Shown in pieces: positions 17,809-25,526 of a stretch of DNA of 49,980 nucleotides. The notes below the pieces were generated by a model. That model was not told where the DNA came from. It worked only from the letters and a program-made list of their open reading frames with translations, and made no database searches. The translations under genes were made by a program, and so were the position numbers. Within the stretch, counting starts at the first letter, position 1. Every line of letters starts with the position of its first letter. The stretch spans positions 1-49,980 of the forward strand of contig CANCDR010000018.1 of the NCBI GenBank assembly GCA_947374865.1, given 5' to 3'. The DNA comes from Oxalobacteraceae bacterium. GTDB lineage: Bacteria > Pseudomonadota > Gammaproteobacteria > Burkholderiales > Burkholderiaceae_D.

Positions 17809-18930
17809 CTACTGCGAAGGTAATTTTTTCAGACGCTGCATGCGCATGTCCAGCACCACACCATTGGCCTCAGTCTGACGCAGGCGGACCGGATACCATT
17901 CCAGCGCAGGCGCGAGCCAGATATCAATGCGTTGATCGAAGGTGCCGGGTTTGGGTAGGCGTACCAGATGCCAGGTCTGAATTTTTTCTTCACCGAGCAG
18001 CTGTTCTTCCTGGCCGGTGACGCTGATCGGCCAGACTTCGCCATCGCGAATGCCGGCAACAAAAATCGGCAGTTCGGCACCTGCCACAATTTTTTCGCTT
18101 GACCCACGCGCAATGCCAGTGATCTGCCAAAAGATGCTGGCGCGATCCTGTTCGCCGCCCAAACGCGGATAATTATTTTCGGATGTCGAGAAGCTGATCA
18201 GATTGCGTTCGCGATTGAAATGGGTATTGGTTTGCGGTCGGCGGAAGCGCTTTTCACTATACAACTCGGGCGCGATGCCATTGGCATCGAGTTCACCCAC
18301 ACTATGAAAATCGATCAGACTAAAGACGATAAAGTTGGCGTCGCCATCAATGCGGTAACGTTGATCTTCCAGTCGCCAGCTGATACTGCCACTGCCAGAC
18401 AGCGTGCCTCCATTGACGCCGGTTTGGCGCACGTCGTAGAAGAGCGTGACCGAAGGCGGCAGGTTGATGCGGTAAGCGGATTTTTCTGTCGCAGGCTGAC
18501 TGTCAATGCGTGGTGTTGAAGCAGGCGCTGGAGCGTCGACTTCCGGCACAGGCGGCGCTGCTTCGGCTGCGACGCTTGCACTAAGGGTTTCAGGCTGCGG
18601 TATGGCAGCAGTCAATGCATTGGGGGATGTCGATGCGGCCAAGGGTGGGGCAGGGCGTGGCGCCTTGGCCGCCGGCTTAGGTGCGCCGGCAGGAGGGGTA
18701 TTACTCACGACGGTTCGAATCGGCTGCAGGTGTGCGCTGATCACGCGCACTTCCGGCTCGGGCGCACCGGCTGTCAGCGTCGTTTGATTCGTCCAGCCGA
18801 CTACCAAGGCATGTAGCAGCACAGACGCACTCAACATGACGATTGACCGGCGCACTGAAGCGCGCGCTGGGCCGGCAGAGGTGAATAAAATAGGCGCATG
18901 CATGCCGCTAGTGTAATCCGAGTCGGCCAT
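17809..18930 (-). CDS. DUF3108 domain-containing protein with proline/alanine-rich linker (longer paralogue)
   Basis: About 373 residues. A single hydrophobic segment (SIVMLSASVLLHALVVGWTN) near residues 30-50 suggests an inner-membrane anchor. A linker of about 90 residues rich in Pro and Ala follows, as in TonB-like periplasm-spanning proteins. The C-terminal 220 residues are a DUF3108 domain with LPPSVTLFYDVRQTG, GGEQDRASIFWQI and [20 protein letters not shown], clearly paralogous to the downstream gene. The start is uncertain: ATG at 18930, or ATG at 18903 (MHAPILFTS); neither has a good ribosome binding site. It is divergent from phaM. Function unknown. Confidence 0.78.
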   Translation of the reverse strand: MADSDYTSGMHAPILFTSAGPARASVRRSIVMLSASVLLHALVVGWTNQTTLTAGAPEPEVRVISAHLQPIRTVVSNTPPAGAPKPAAKAPRPAPPLAASTSPNALTAAIPQPETLSASVAAEAAPPVPEVDAPAPASTPRIDSQPATEKSAYRINLPPSVTLFYDVRQTGVNGGTLSGSGSISWRLEDQRYRIDGDANFIVFSLIDFHSVGELDANGIAPELYSEKRFRRPQTNTHFNRERNLISFSTSENNYPRLGGEQDRASIFWQITGIARGSSEKIVAGAELPIFVAGIRDGEVWPISVTGQEEQLLGEEKIQTWHLVRLPKPGTFDQRIDIWLAPALEWYPVRLRQTEANGVVLDMRMQRLKKLPSQ

Positions 18931-19021
18931 TCGGCCCAAGAGCTGGCCTAATTTATCCTTCCGCTTGTGATAGGGTGGCTTTATCTGCTACGCTAGATTC
19001 ACATTCCCTCAGGAGAACTTC

Positions 19022-19735
19022 ATGATCAAGCCTTCAATGCCCGGTTTCGAATCCATCCCCGGTATGGGAGCGATGACGGAAACGCTCGATTTCGTTAAAA
19101 ATTTATGGGGTGGCATGAGTAAGCCCGGGGTCGGTCTGCCGGGGATGGTGATGCCCACTTTATCGGTCGATGAAATCGATAAGCAGATCAAGGACTTGAA
19201 GGCAGTCGAAGCCTGGCTGAATTTAAATACCAATATGGTGCGCGGCACGATTCAGGCGCTGGAAGTACAGAGCGCAACGATTTCTACTTTGCAGTCGATG
19301 GGGCAAAGCTTTAGTGCCGCCATGGCGCCAGCCGCAGCGGCGTCGCCCGAGCAGGCAATGGCCGATGCCGCCGAGGAGCGCGCAGCAGCGCGGCGCAAAT
19401 CCCGTGAGTCGCTGGCGAAGGAATTTAAGAGCCATAGTGGAGAAGAAAAGCGTGCGGCAGAAAAGCCAGAGCCGAAAGCAGCGCCAAAAGTAGAACCCAA
19501 GTCTGCAGAAAAATCCGAACCCAAGACAGGTGCGATGCCCGATCCAAGTCTGTGGTGGAATATGCTGCAGGATCAATTCAAGCAGGCGGTCAGCAGCGCC
19601 ATGGCGCCAGAGGTCAAGAGCGGCGCAGCTAAAGCTGCCGAAAAAAAACCCGCTGCGAAAAAAACCGCTGTGAAAAAAACTGCCGTGAAAAAACCCACCA
19701 AGCCCGCTGCCAAAAAAACAGCAGCAAAAAGGTAG
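19022..19735 (+). CDS. phaM: PhaM-type polyhydroxyalkanoate granule regulatory protein
   Basis: PhaM activates PHB synthase PhaC and tethers PHB granules to the nucleoid in Cupriavidus. Here the conserved N-terminal domain is recognisable (ETLDFVKNLWGGM near residue 20, PTLSVDEIDKQIKDLKAVEAWL near residue 46, LNTNMVRGTIQALEVQ near residue 67). A charged Ala/Glu/Lys-rich middle follows, then a histone H1-like tail of AAKK-type repeats in the last 30 residues. That tail is the DNA-binding part in known PhaM. WWNMLQDQFKQAV near residue 177 is a further conserved element. AGGAG at 19011-19015 precedes the ATG. Its presence implies PHB storage in this organism. Confidence 0.88.
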   Translation: MIKPSMPGFESIPGMGAMTETLDFVKNLWGGMSKPGVGLPGMVMPTLSVDEIDKQIKDLKAVEAWLNLNTNMVRGTIQALEVQSATISTLQSMGQSFSAAMAPAAAASPEQAMADAAEERAAARRKSRESLAKEFKSHSGEEKRAAEKPEPKAAPKVEPKSAEKSEPKTGAMPDPSLWWNMLQDQFKQAVSSAMAPEVKSGAAKAAEKKPAAKKTAVKKTAVKKPTKPAAKKTAAKR

Positions 19736-19757
19736 CCAAAAAAGGTAACTGCAAAAT

Positions 19758-19773
19758 GCCCCGCAGGCGGGGC
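19758..19773. terminator. Hairpin between convergent phaM and the lipid-modification operon
   Basis: The inverted repeat GCCCCGC / GCGGGGC (19758-19764 and 19767-19773) lies between two converging genes. Read on the minus strand it is followed by ATTTTG, a short T-run, so it may terminate the minus-strand operon; on the plus strand it would end phaM with little T-run. Confidence 0.55.
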
Positions 19774-19786
19774 CTAGTCTGCCGAA

Positions 19787-20239
19787 TTAATCGGCGATCG
19801 ATTTTGCCGCGCGACGTTGTACCGCACGTTTGAGCATGCGCATCAGGCCACCCAGAATCGGTAGCTTTTCATAGAGTTCTTCCGCGGCGTCCCAGTAATC
19901 CCGATGCAGACTGATTCTGCCGTCGGCGGCAAACTGCACATGCGTTGCGCCGCGAATGCACTGCTGCTGCATTTCCTTCTTGAAGCGGTAATGCATTTCC
20001 CAGGTGATAAAGCCCTCATCGCCTGTCACGCCATGCAGCAGTACGACAAAGCGCGGCACATCGACCTGGTGGAACATCTCTAAAAATATTTTACGCACCG
20101 CTAGCAGGCCAGTGACTTCATTAAACGGGTCCTTGAACAAAACCTCCTCGGTGTACACGGTGTGCAGCTGCTCCACGCTGGCGGGGGTCATCGAGGTAAA
20201 AAAATCGACAAATTTTTCCATGGTGGTGAGTGTGGTCAT
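19787..20239 (-). CDS. Nuclear transport factor 2 / SnoaL-like domain protein
   Basis: The 150-residue protein has the cone-shaped NTF2-like fold pattern: an N-terminal helix (MEKFVDFFTSMTPASVEQLHTVY), then VLFKDPFNEVTGLLAVRKIF with the conserved DPF, and a final sheet ending TWEMHYRFKK and ATHVQFAADGRISLHRDYWDAAEELY. Such domains act as small-molecule isomerases or dehydratases, or as binding scaffolds. In related lipid-modification clusters a SnoaL/NTF2 protein accompanies the SDR. Its ATG overlaps the SDR stop by 4 bp (ATGA), so it is the last gene of the operon. The exact role is unknown. Confidence 0.85.
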   Translation of the reverse strand: MTTLTTMEKFVDFFTSMTPASVEQLHTVYTEEVLFKDPFNEVTGLLAVRKIFLEMFHQVDVPRFVVLLHGVTGDEGFITWEMHYRFKKEMQQQCIRGATHVQFAADGRISLHRDYWDAAEELYEKLPILGGLMRMLKRAVQRRAAKSIAD

Positions 20240-21033
20240 AGTCCGGTGCCTTTATGAATGAGCCAGAAATACAGTGAGTAGGGTAAGAGTCGCGCCAAGC
20301 GCAGCCAGTTGGTAAATGAACGTGGAAAGTGGATATGGAACTGTCCGCGCTCAAGACCACGGACAATTTCAGCTGCCGCATCGGCCGCCGACATCAGGCC
20401 CGGCATGCTGAAATCATTATTGGCTGTGAGAGGTGTATCGACGAAGCCGGGATTGATCAGGCTCACGCCGATCCCGCGTGGTCGCAGATCGAGGTACAGA
20501 CATTCGGCCAGATTGATCACGGCCGCCTTGGTCGGTCCGTAAATGAGCGCCTTGGGCAAGCCGCGAAAGCCCGCCACCGACGACACCAGACCGATTGCAC
20601 CGCTACCTTGCGCGAGCAGCGTGGGCAGCACCGCATCCAGACAATTGAAGACCCCCATCACATTCAGGTTGACCAGCGAACGCGCCGCCGCCAGATCAAA
20701 CTGATCGGCGCGCATTTCATTGTAGGAGCCCGCTACCACCAGCACCAGATCGATGCCACCCCATGCAGCCAGCATCGCATCGCGGGCGGCCAGAACGGTG
20801 GCATGTTCGGTCACATCGACGACGCTGGTGAGCGCTTGGCCGGCGGGGTGATCTGTAGTCGCAGACTGCCGAACTGCATCGGTGACCAGCAAAAGTTGTT
20901 CGAGACGCCGGGCCGATAACATCACCCGCGCACCTTTTTGCAGTAACAGCCGGGCGGTTTCAGCGCCAATGCCGGACGACGCGCCGATGACCCAAACGCG
21001 TTGATTGCGCCAATCCTGAATGCGCGGGTTCAT
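20236..21033 (-). CDS. Short-chain dehydrogenase/reductase
   Basis: A classical SDR of 265 residues. The cofactor motif is VIGASSGIGAETARLL (TGxxxGxG type), followed by LVLVVAGSYNE in place of NNAG. The catalytic part has VSSVAGFRG and YGPTKAAVINL, with Tyr and Lys in the YxxxK spacing. The arginines after the first beta strand (SARRLEQ) favour NADP(H). The substrate is unknown; the operon context suggests a modified fatty acid or lipid intermediate. Its start overlaps the DUF3833 stop and its stop overlaps the NTF2-like gene, both by 4 bp. Confidence 0.92.
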   Translation of the reverse strand: MNPRIQDWRNQRVWVIGASSGIGAETARLLLQKGARVMLSARRLEQLLLVTDAVRQSATTDHPAGQALTSVVDVTEHATVLAARDAMLAAWGGIDLVLVVAGSYNEMRADQFDLAAARSLVNLNVMGVFNCLDAVLPTLLAQGSGAIGLVSSVAGFRGLPKALIYGPTKAAVINLAECLYLDLRPRGIGVSLINPGFVDTPLTANNDFSMPGLMSAADAAAEIVRGLERGQFHIHFPRSFTNWLRLARLLPYSLYFWLIHKGTGL

Positions 21034-21593
21034 GGACGTTTGGTGAACGACAGCGTGACTTCGCCCAGACCGAAACCATACTTGCTCATGGCGGCCCGAT
21101 TGAGCATGACCCGGTCATCCATGAGGAACATCCAGTCAGAAAAATCGACATGGTAAATCGTGCCGTCGACCGGTAATGCCAGCACATAGTTCCAATGCAA
21201 GGCATTGCCGGAGACCGTGCCGCGCGCCTCGCCCACGACATCTGGTGCGGTGCCGATGAAGACGCCAGGCGCAGTCTTACGCAAGGTCCAGACGCGCTTT
21301 TGTTTAGTCCCATCGGCGTAAGTAAAATCTTCATCCAGTGTACCAACATCGCCTTCCCAGTGACATTGCATGACGACGGTAAAGCGTTTGACGACCTTGC
21401 CGGAGCGATCCTGAAAAATACCCCAGGCGTCGAGCGTGCCGTTGAAGTAGGTTTGTAAATTGAGCTGCGGTTTTTCATTGGCATACAGTCCCGGGTCGAT
21501 CTGTGTTGCGCAGCCACCAAGGAGCGTGAGCAGGGTGCAGAGCAAGCCTGCATTGAAGTACGGCATTATCGTTTTCAACATCATCGTTTTCAT
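21030..21593 (-). CDS. DUF3833 family lipoprotein
   Basis: About 187 residues. The N-terminus carries a lipoprotein signal with the lipobox LLTLLGGC, so the mature protein is anchored at the cysteine and lies in the periplasm or outer membrane. The body is the DUF3833 beta-rich domain (LNLQTYFNGTLDAWGIFQDRSG at the start). GGAG at 21599-21602 sits 5 nt before the ATG at 21593, which I prefer over the upstream ATG at 21614. DUF3833 genes are regularly found with DUF1365, cyclopropane-synthase-like and chalcone-isomerase-like genes. The biochemical role is unknown. Confidence 0.85.
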   Translation of the reverse strand: MKTMMLKTIMPYFNAGLLCTLLTLLGGCATQIDPGLYANEKPQLNLQTYFNGTLDAWGIFQDRSGKVVKRFTVVMQCHWEGDVGTLDEDFTYADGTKQKRVWTLRKTAPGVFIGTAPDVVGEARGTVSGNALHWNYVLALPVDGTIYHVDFSDWMFLMDDRVMLNRAAMSKYGFGLGEVTLSFTKRP

Positions 21594-21618
21594 ATTCATC
21601 TCCGATTCCATCATTCAC

Positions 21619-22917
21619 TTACAAATGGCGCAAAGGTGCGCGAGCCAGTAATGCCGCTGCAGCCAACTTCAAGCCGCAAGGTAGCAGCGCATAGGCAATG
21701 CGCAGTCCCTCAAGACCTGCAGTATTGGCTGCGCCGGGCACATAATCAAGGTACTCAAGCAGGGGCAAGGCAATGCCGGCTGCCAGCGCGAGATTCATTT
21801 TTGTGCCCCAATTCCAGACACCAAAATAGGCGCCTTCACGTTGACCGCTATGTCCAGCATTGCCGATCACGCCTGCCAGCAGCGCGCCCGGCAGCGCCAG
21901 ATCGGCGCCCAAGGACAGACCAGACAAAACGCAAATCGTGCCAAAGCCGACCGCCGCGCCAGGCGCAAGCCAGTAGGCCCAGACAAAAGCCCCTACCGAC
22001 AGCAGCATGGCTAGTAGCCAGGCGCGGGCTTCGCCCATGGCACGGGCAGCCTTAACCCACAAGGGCATCGATACCGCGGCGGCCAGAAAATACAATAGCA
22101 GGAAGGCGGCACTCAGATGGCCCAGCTGTAAACAGTCCTGGGCAAAAAATAGAAACAGCGTGGCAGGAATCGCCGCCGCAATCCCGTTGACCAGAAATAC
22201 TCCGAACAGCCAACGAAAGCGCGCGTGACGAAACGGTAAAGCCAGGCTGGCGATGACGGATGTTCTTGCCTGTTCCATGGACGTACTCAGGCGGCGCGCT
22301 GGCGGCGCCGAGGTCAGCAGCAAGATCGCCGTGAGCGTTAGTGTGACGAGAAAAACACCGGTCAGCCAGCTCAGGTTCAGGGCCTGCTGGATGAAGGCCG
22401 CCAGTAAAATACCTGCCAGTCCGCAGGCTTCGCGGGTAGCGGTAATCTTGGTCCGTTCGCCGGGCAGCTGTGTTAAGGAGGCGCCCCAACTTTGGTGTGC
22501 GATGCTGGTCAGGCTAAAGCCGCCATACGTTAAAACGAGCGCGGCCATGAACCAGGCAATCGGATTCGCCGCGGCCAAGGATGGCGGTAAAAAAAGCGCA
22601 ACAAATCCGGCCGCTAACATCGGTAAGCCCAGCACGATGGCCTGCGCGTCGCTGCGTGAACCACGCGCCTGATCGATCCAGCAGCCGATCGCCGGATCGA
22701 AGAAGGCATCCGCCATGCGCGCCATTAAAAGGAGTGTGCCGATGACGGACAAGGACAAACCAAAGCGTTGCGCATATAACTGCGGCACATACACATACAG
22801 CGGCAATGCCACCAGCGCCAGGGGTAAGCCAAACAGACCGTAGGCCAGCAGCTGGCGTACGCGTAGCGGCGTGACTGGTGTCAATGGCGACACTTGCAAG
22901 GCAGGCTCAACCTTCAT
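21619..22917 (-). CDS. MFS transporter (glycoside-pentoside-hexuronide-like group)
   Basis: A 432-residue protein with about 12 hydrophobic segments. The motif DAFFDPAIGCWIDQARGSRSDAQ near residue 69, in the loop between helices 2 and 3, resembles the cation-symporter GPH/MelB branch of the superfamily (PxxGxxxDR). The operon overlap with the chalcone-isomerase-like gene (ATGA) ties it to lipid modification, so a lipid- or envelope-related cargo is possible, but the substrate cannot be read from sequence. Confidence 0.85.
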   Translation of the reverse strand: MKVEPALQVSPLTPVTPLRVRQLLAYGLFGLPLALVALPLYVYVPQLYAQRFGLSLSVIGTLLLMARMADAFFDPAIGCWIDQARGSRSDAQAIVLGLPMLAAGFVALFLPPSLAAANPIAWFMAALVLTYGGFSLTSIAHQSWGASLTQLPGERTKITATREACGLAGILLAAFIQQALNLSWLTGVFLVTLTLTAILLLTSAPPARRLSTSMEQARTSVIASLALPFRHARFRWLFGVFLVNGIAAAIPATLFLFFAQDCLQLGHLSAAFLLLYFLAAAVSMPLWVKAARAMGEARAWLLAMLLSVGAFVWAYWLAPGAAVGFGTICVLSGLSLGADLALPGALLAGVIGNAGHSGQREGAYFGVWNWGTKMNLALAAGIALPLLEYLDYVPGAANTAGLEGLRIAYALLPCGLKLAAAALLARAPLRHL

Positions 22918-23477
22918 TTATTCGCATTGCGCAGCAAAGCTTCGCGCAGCGAGGGCGCCGAGGTCGCCGGGTCGAACCAGATGGCAAAAAATGCGTGGGC
23001 AAAACGCACATCATTGATCACACCAAGAGCCTTACCGTTGAGGTAAAAACGCACGCCAATCTGTGGTAGCCAGACGCCTGTCAGGTGCTGACCTTCCTGC
23101 ACGTCGGGGAACAGGCTACGCATGGCCTTTAACCAGCCCGCGCGTTCGGTCGCGCTGCCCTGGCCGAGCTTGCGCATTTGCTCCTCACTGGATTCGGCAA
23201 TTTTTCCGCCATGGAGTTCACGCGCATACTGCAAATTAAGAGCCAATGGGGCGCTACCCGGCTGATAACCCTGTTCACCGACCCACAGCTGAGCGTCATA
23301 TATTTTCAGGCCAAACCAGCGGAATGGCGCTTGCCCGAGCAGGCGAGGTTTGCCCAGTTCGGTCTCGATATGCGGCTGTAGGGACGGCTCAGTCTGGGCC
23401 ATGCTGGCCTGACTGCTGCTGCCGATGAAGAGCCACAGCAGCGCCATTCCTAAGCGCAGATAGCTCACGTAGCTCAC
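22914..23477 (-). CDS. Chalcone isomerase-like family protein (secreted)
   Basis: A 187-residue protein with a signal peptide (LGMALLWLFIGSSSQASMAQ) and a CHI-like domain with RLLGQAPFRWFGLKIYDAQLW near residue 44. The pattern LNLQYARELHGGKIAESSEEQMRKLG is typical of the bacterial periplasmic family, which is not known to isomerise chalcone and may bind fatty acids, as plant FAP-type CHI-fold proteins do. It overlaps both neighbours by 4 bp. Function is inferred from fold only. Confidence 0.85.
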   Translation of the reverse strand: MSYVSYLRLGMALLWLFIGSSSQASMAQTEPSLQPHIETELGKPRLLGQAPFRWFGLKIYDAQLWVGEQGYQPGSAPLALNLQYARELHGGKIAESSEEQMRKLGQGSATERAGWLKAMRSLFPDVQEGQHLTGVWLPQIGVRFYLNGKALGVINDVRFAHAFFAIWFDPATSAPSLREALLRNANK

Positions 23478-24706
23478 ATTTTTTCCAGTGTGTAGTGCGC
23501 CACATCGATACTGCCGGCGCGAAAACCACCTTCACAATAGGCCAGATAAAAATCCCAGGTACGCATAAAGCGTTCATCAAAACCCTGCGCCTGCACCTGT
23601 GCGTGCACCTCATGAAAGCGGGTGCGCCAGGTGGCCAGGGTGCGGGCATAATCGAGACCGAACAGATGCTCGTCGACCACGCGCAGTCCGTTTTGTTCTG
23701 CGTGGCGGCGGAACACCGGCGGCGAAGGCAGCATCCCGCCCGGGAAAATATATTGCTGGATGAAGTCGGTGCCAACGCGGTATTCGTCGAACAAGGCATC
23801 ATCGATCACGATGGTCTGGATACAGGCCCGTCCGCCAGCTTTTAGATTACGGGCGATGCAGTCAAAATAACTCGGCCAGTAAGATTCACCGACGGCTTCG
23901 AACATTTCGATCGAGGCAATGGCATCAAACTGACCATGCATGTCGCGATAGTCTTGCAGCCGCAGATCGGCACTCTCCGCCAGACCGGCATCGGCCAGTC
24001 GTTGACGGGCATAGACCAGCTGTTCATCGGATAACGTCAAGCCGGTGACATGGGCCTGCGCTGTGCGCGCAGCCAGTTCAGCAAAGCCACCCCAGCCGCA
24101 GCCGATTTCCAATACCTTGGCGTTGGGCGGCAGAGCAAGTTGATCCAGAATGCGTTGATACTTGGCGTGTTGTGCCTGCTGCAGCGTTTGCTGCGGATTC
24201 GTGTACAGCGCACTCGAATAGGTCATCGAGGGATCGAGCCAGAGCGTATAAAAGGCATTCCCGATATCGTAATGGGCCTGGATATTTTTGCGGCTGCCGG
24301 CGCGCGTATTCCGGTTGAGAAGATGTTTGAAACGATAGAGCAGCTTGCCCCACCAGCTGCCATGAATCATCGATACTGCCGTCGCCCGGTTACGCACGAA
24401 CAGGCTGATCAAGCCGGGCAGATCGTCGGTACTCCAGTCGCCGGCGATGTAGGTTTCGGCAAAGCCGATGTCACCCGAGCGAACCACTGCGGCAGCAATG
24501 TTCCAGTTTTTGAGCGTGAGCTGAACGGGCCGGCTGCCATCACCAAATTCGAGCGACTGCTGATCGGGTAAATCAAGACGCAAGGCGCCATGCTGTAATT
24601 TTTTAAGCAGCTGCAAAATCAGTTTCATTTGCCGTGGCATTGGCGCGAGTTTGCTATCTTGATTGGCTAGCATGCCATCGACTGTGTCGGAATCCATTGT
24701 TGTCAT
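23474..24706 (-). CDS. Cyclopropane-fatty-acyl-phospholipid synthase family methyltransferase
   Basis: A 410-residue SAM-dependent enzyme of the CFA/UfaA family. SAM motif I is VLEIGCGWGGFAELAART near residue 196. The preceding ARAGSRKNIQAHYDIGNAFYTLWLDPSMTYSSA is the family lipid-binding signature, and QQYIFPGGMLPSPP follows later. CFA enzymes methylate double bonds in phospholipid acyl chains at the membrane. In clusters with DUF1365 and an FAD oxidoreductase, members of this family are linked to branched or furan-containing fatty acids. It overlaps the DUF1365 stop and the chalcone-isomerase-like start by 4 bp. The product here is unproven. Confidence 0.93.
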   Translation of the reverse strand: MTTMDSDTVDGMLANQDSKLAPMPRQMKLILQLLKKLQHGALRLDLPDQQSLEFGDGSRPVQLTLKNWNIAAAVVRSGDIGFAETYIAGDWSTDDLPGLISLFVRNRATAVSMIHGSWWGKLLYRFKHLLNRNTRAGSRKNIQAHYDIGNAFYTLWLDPSMTYSSALYTNPQQTLQQAQHAKYQRILDQLALPPNAKVLEIGCGWGGFAELAARTAQAHVTGLTLSDEQLVYARQRLADAGLAESADLRLQDYRDMHGQFDAIASIEMFEAVGESYWPSYFDCIARNLKAGGRACIQTIVIDDALFDEYRVGTDFIQQYIFPGGMLPSPPVFRRHAEQNGLRVVDEHLFGLDYARTLATWRTRFHEVHAQVQAQGFDERFMRTWDFYLAYCEGGFRAGSIDVAHYTLEKM

Positions 24707-25521
24707 CGGGTGAGCTCCTGGGAGGGCAGGGAGGGTTTTCTAAAAAAAGGCACGCGTTTGCGCCAGAGACGCAGGGCTTGCACGTGGATTCTGATGACGA
24801 CGCCAAAGCTCATCAGAGGGTAGCTAAAAAAGGCGCGTAAAACCTGGCGGCTGGTCAGCGGCTGTCCCTGGCCGGAGATGCTGGTTTGCAGCAGTACCCC
24901 TTGGGCATCATCGTAATCAATGCGCGCCACAGTGCGTTCGCTGGTCGTCATCTTCTGCATTGGGGTCGCATCATGCTCGCTTTGCAGGGACCGCATAAAA
25001 CGAAAACGATAAGTGCCTTCGACGGCGAAAAACGGCGACACATGAAACACCTTGCGTGCTGCCAGCTCCAGACCATACGCCATGGCCTGGCCCTGATCGA
25101 GCAGGTAATAATGTTTTTCGCCGAAGGTATTGCGTACTTCGGCCAACACAGCGCGCAAGGCACCGTCCTGGCGATGACAGAACCAGAAGCTCACCGGATT
25201 AAACACAAAACCTAGGACGCGCGGAAATGCCTGTAGCCAGATTTCGCCATCGGCATCGGTGATGCCTTCAGCGTGCAGCAGTGAGTCGATCCACGGCAGC
25301 AGTGCGCCATCACCATTGCCATGATCCCGCGCATGAAAAGACAGTAAATTAAAGCGGTTGAAGGAAAAAAATCGCGCAGCCGATGTCAGTTCGGTCCGCA
25401 GCGGCAGTCGCAGGTAATACACCCCATAGTTGAACGCATGACGCACCGGACGCAGGCGCGTATGACGGACCTGACCGAAGCAGAGTTGCGCAATGTTGGA
25501 CATGTCAGACATCTTAGGCAT
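24703..25521 (-). CDS. DUF1365 domain-containing protein
   Basis: A 272-residue DUF1365 protein. Family hallmarks are CFGQVRHTRLRPVRHAFNYGVYYLRL at the N-terminus, FVFNPVSFWFCHRQDG near residue 110 and EVRNTFGEKHYYLL near residue 132. The family is almost always next to a CFA-like methyltransferase and an FAD oxidoreductase and is thought to take part in the same lipid modification; no reaction has been firmly assigned to it in general. It is five bases from the FAD oxidoreductase stop and overlaps the CFA-like gene. Confidence 0.92.
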   Translation of the reverse strand: MPKMSDMSNIAQLCFGQVRHTRLRPVRHAFNYGVYYLRLPLRTELTSAARFFSFNRFNLLSFHARDHGNGDGALLPWIDSLLHAEGITDADGEIWLQAFPRVLGFVFNPVSFWFCHRQDGALRAVLAEVRNTFGEKHYYLLDQGQAMAYGLELAARKVFHVSPFFAVEGTYRFRFMRSLQSEHDATPMQKMTTSERTVARIDYDDAQGVLLQTSISGQGQPLTSRQVLRAFFSYPLMSFGVVIRIHVQALRLWRKRVPFFRKPSLPSQELTR

Positions 25522-25526
25522 GACGT

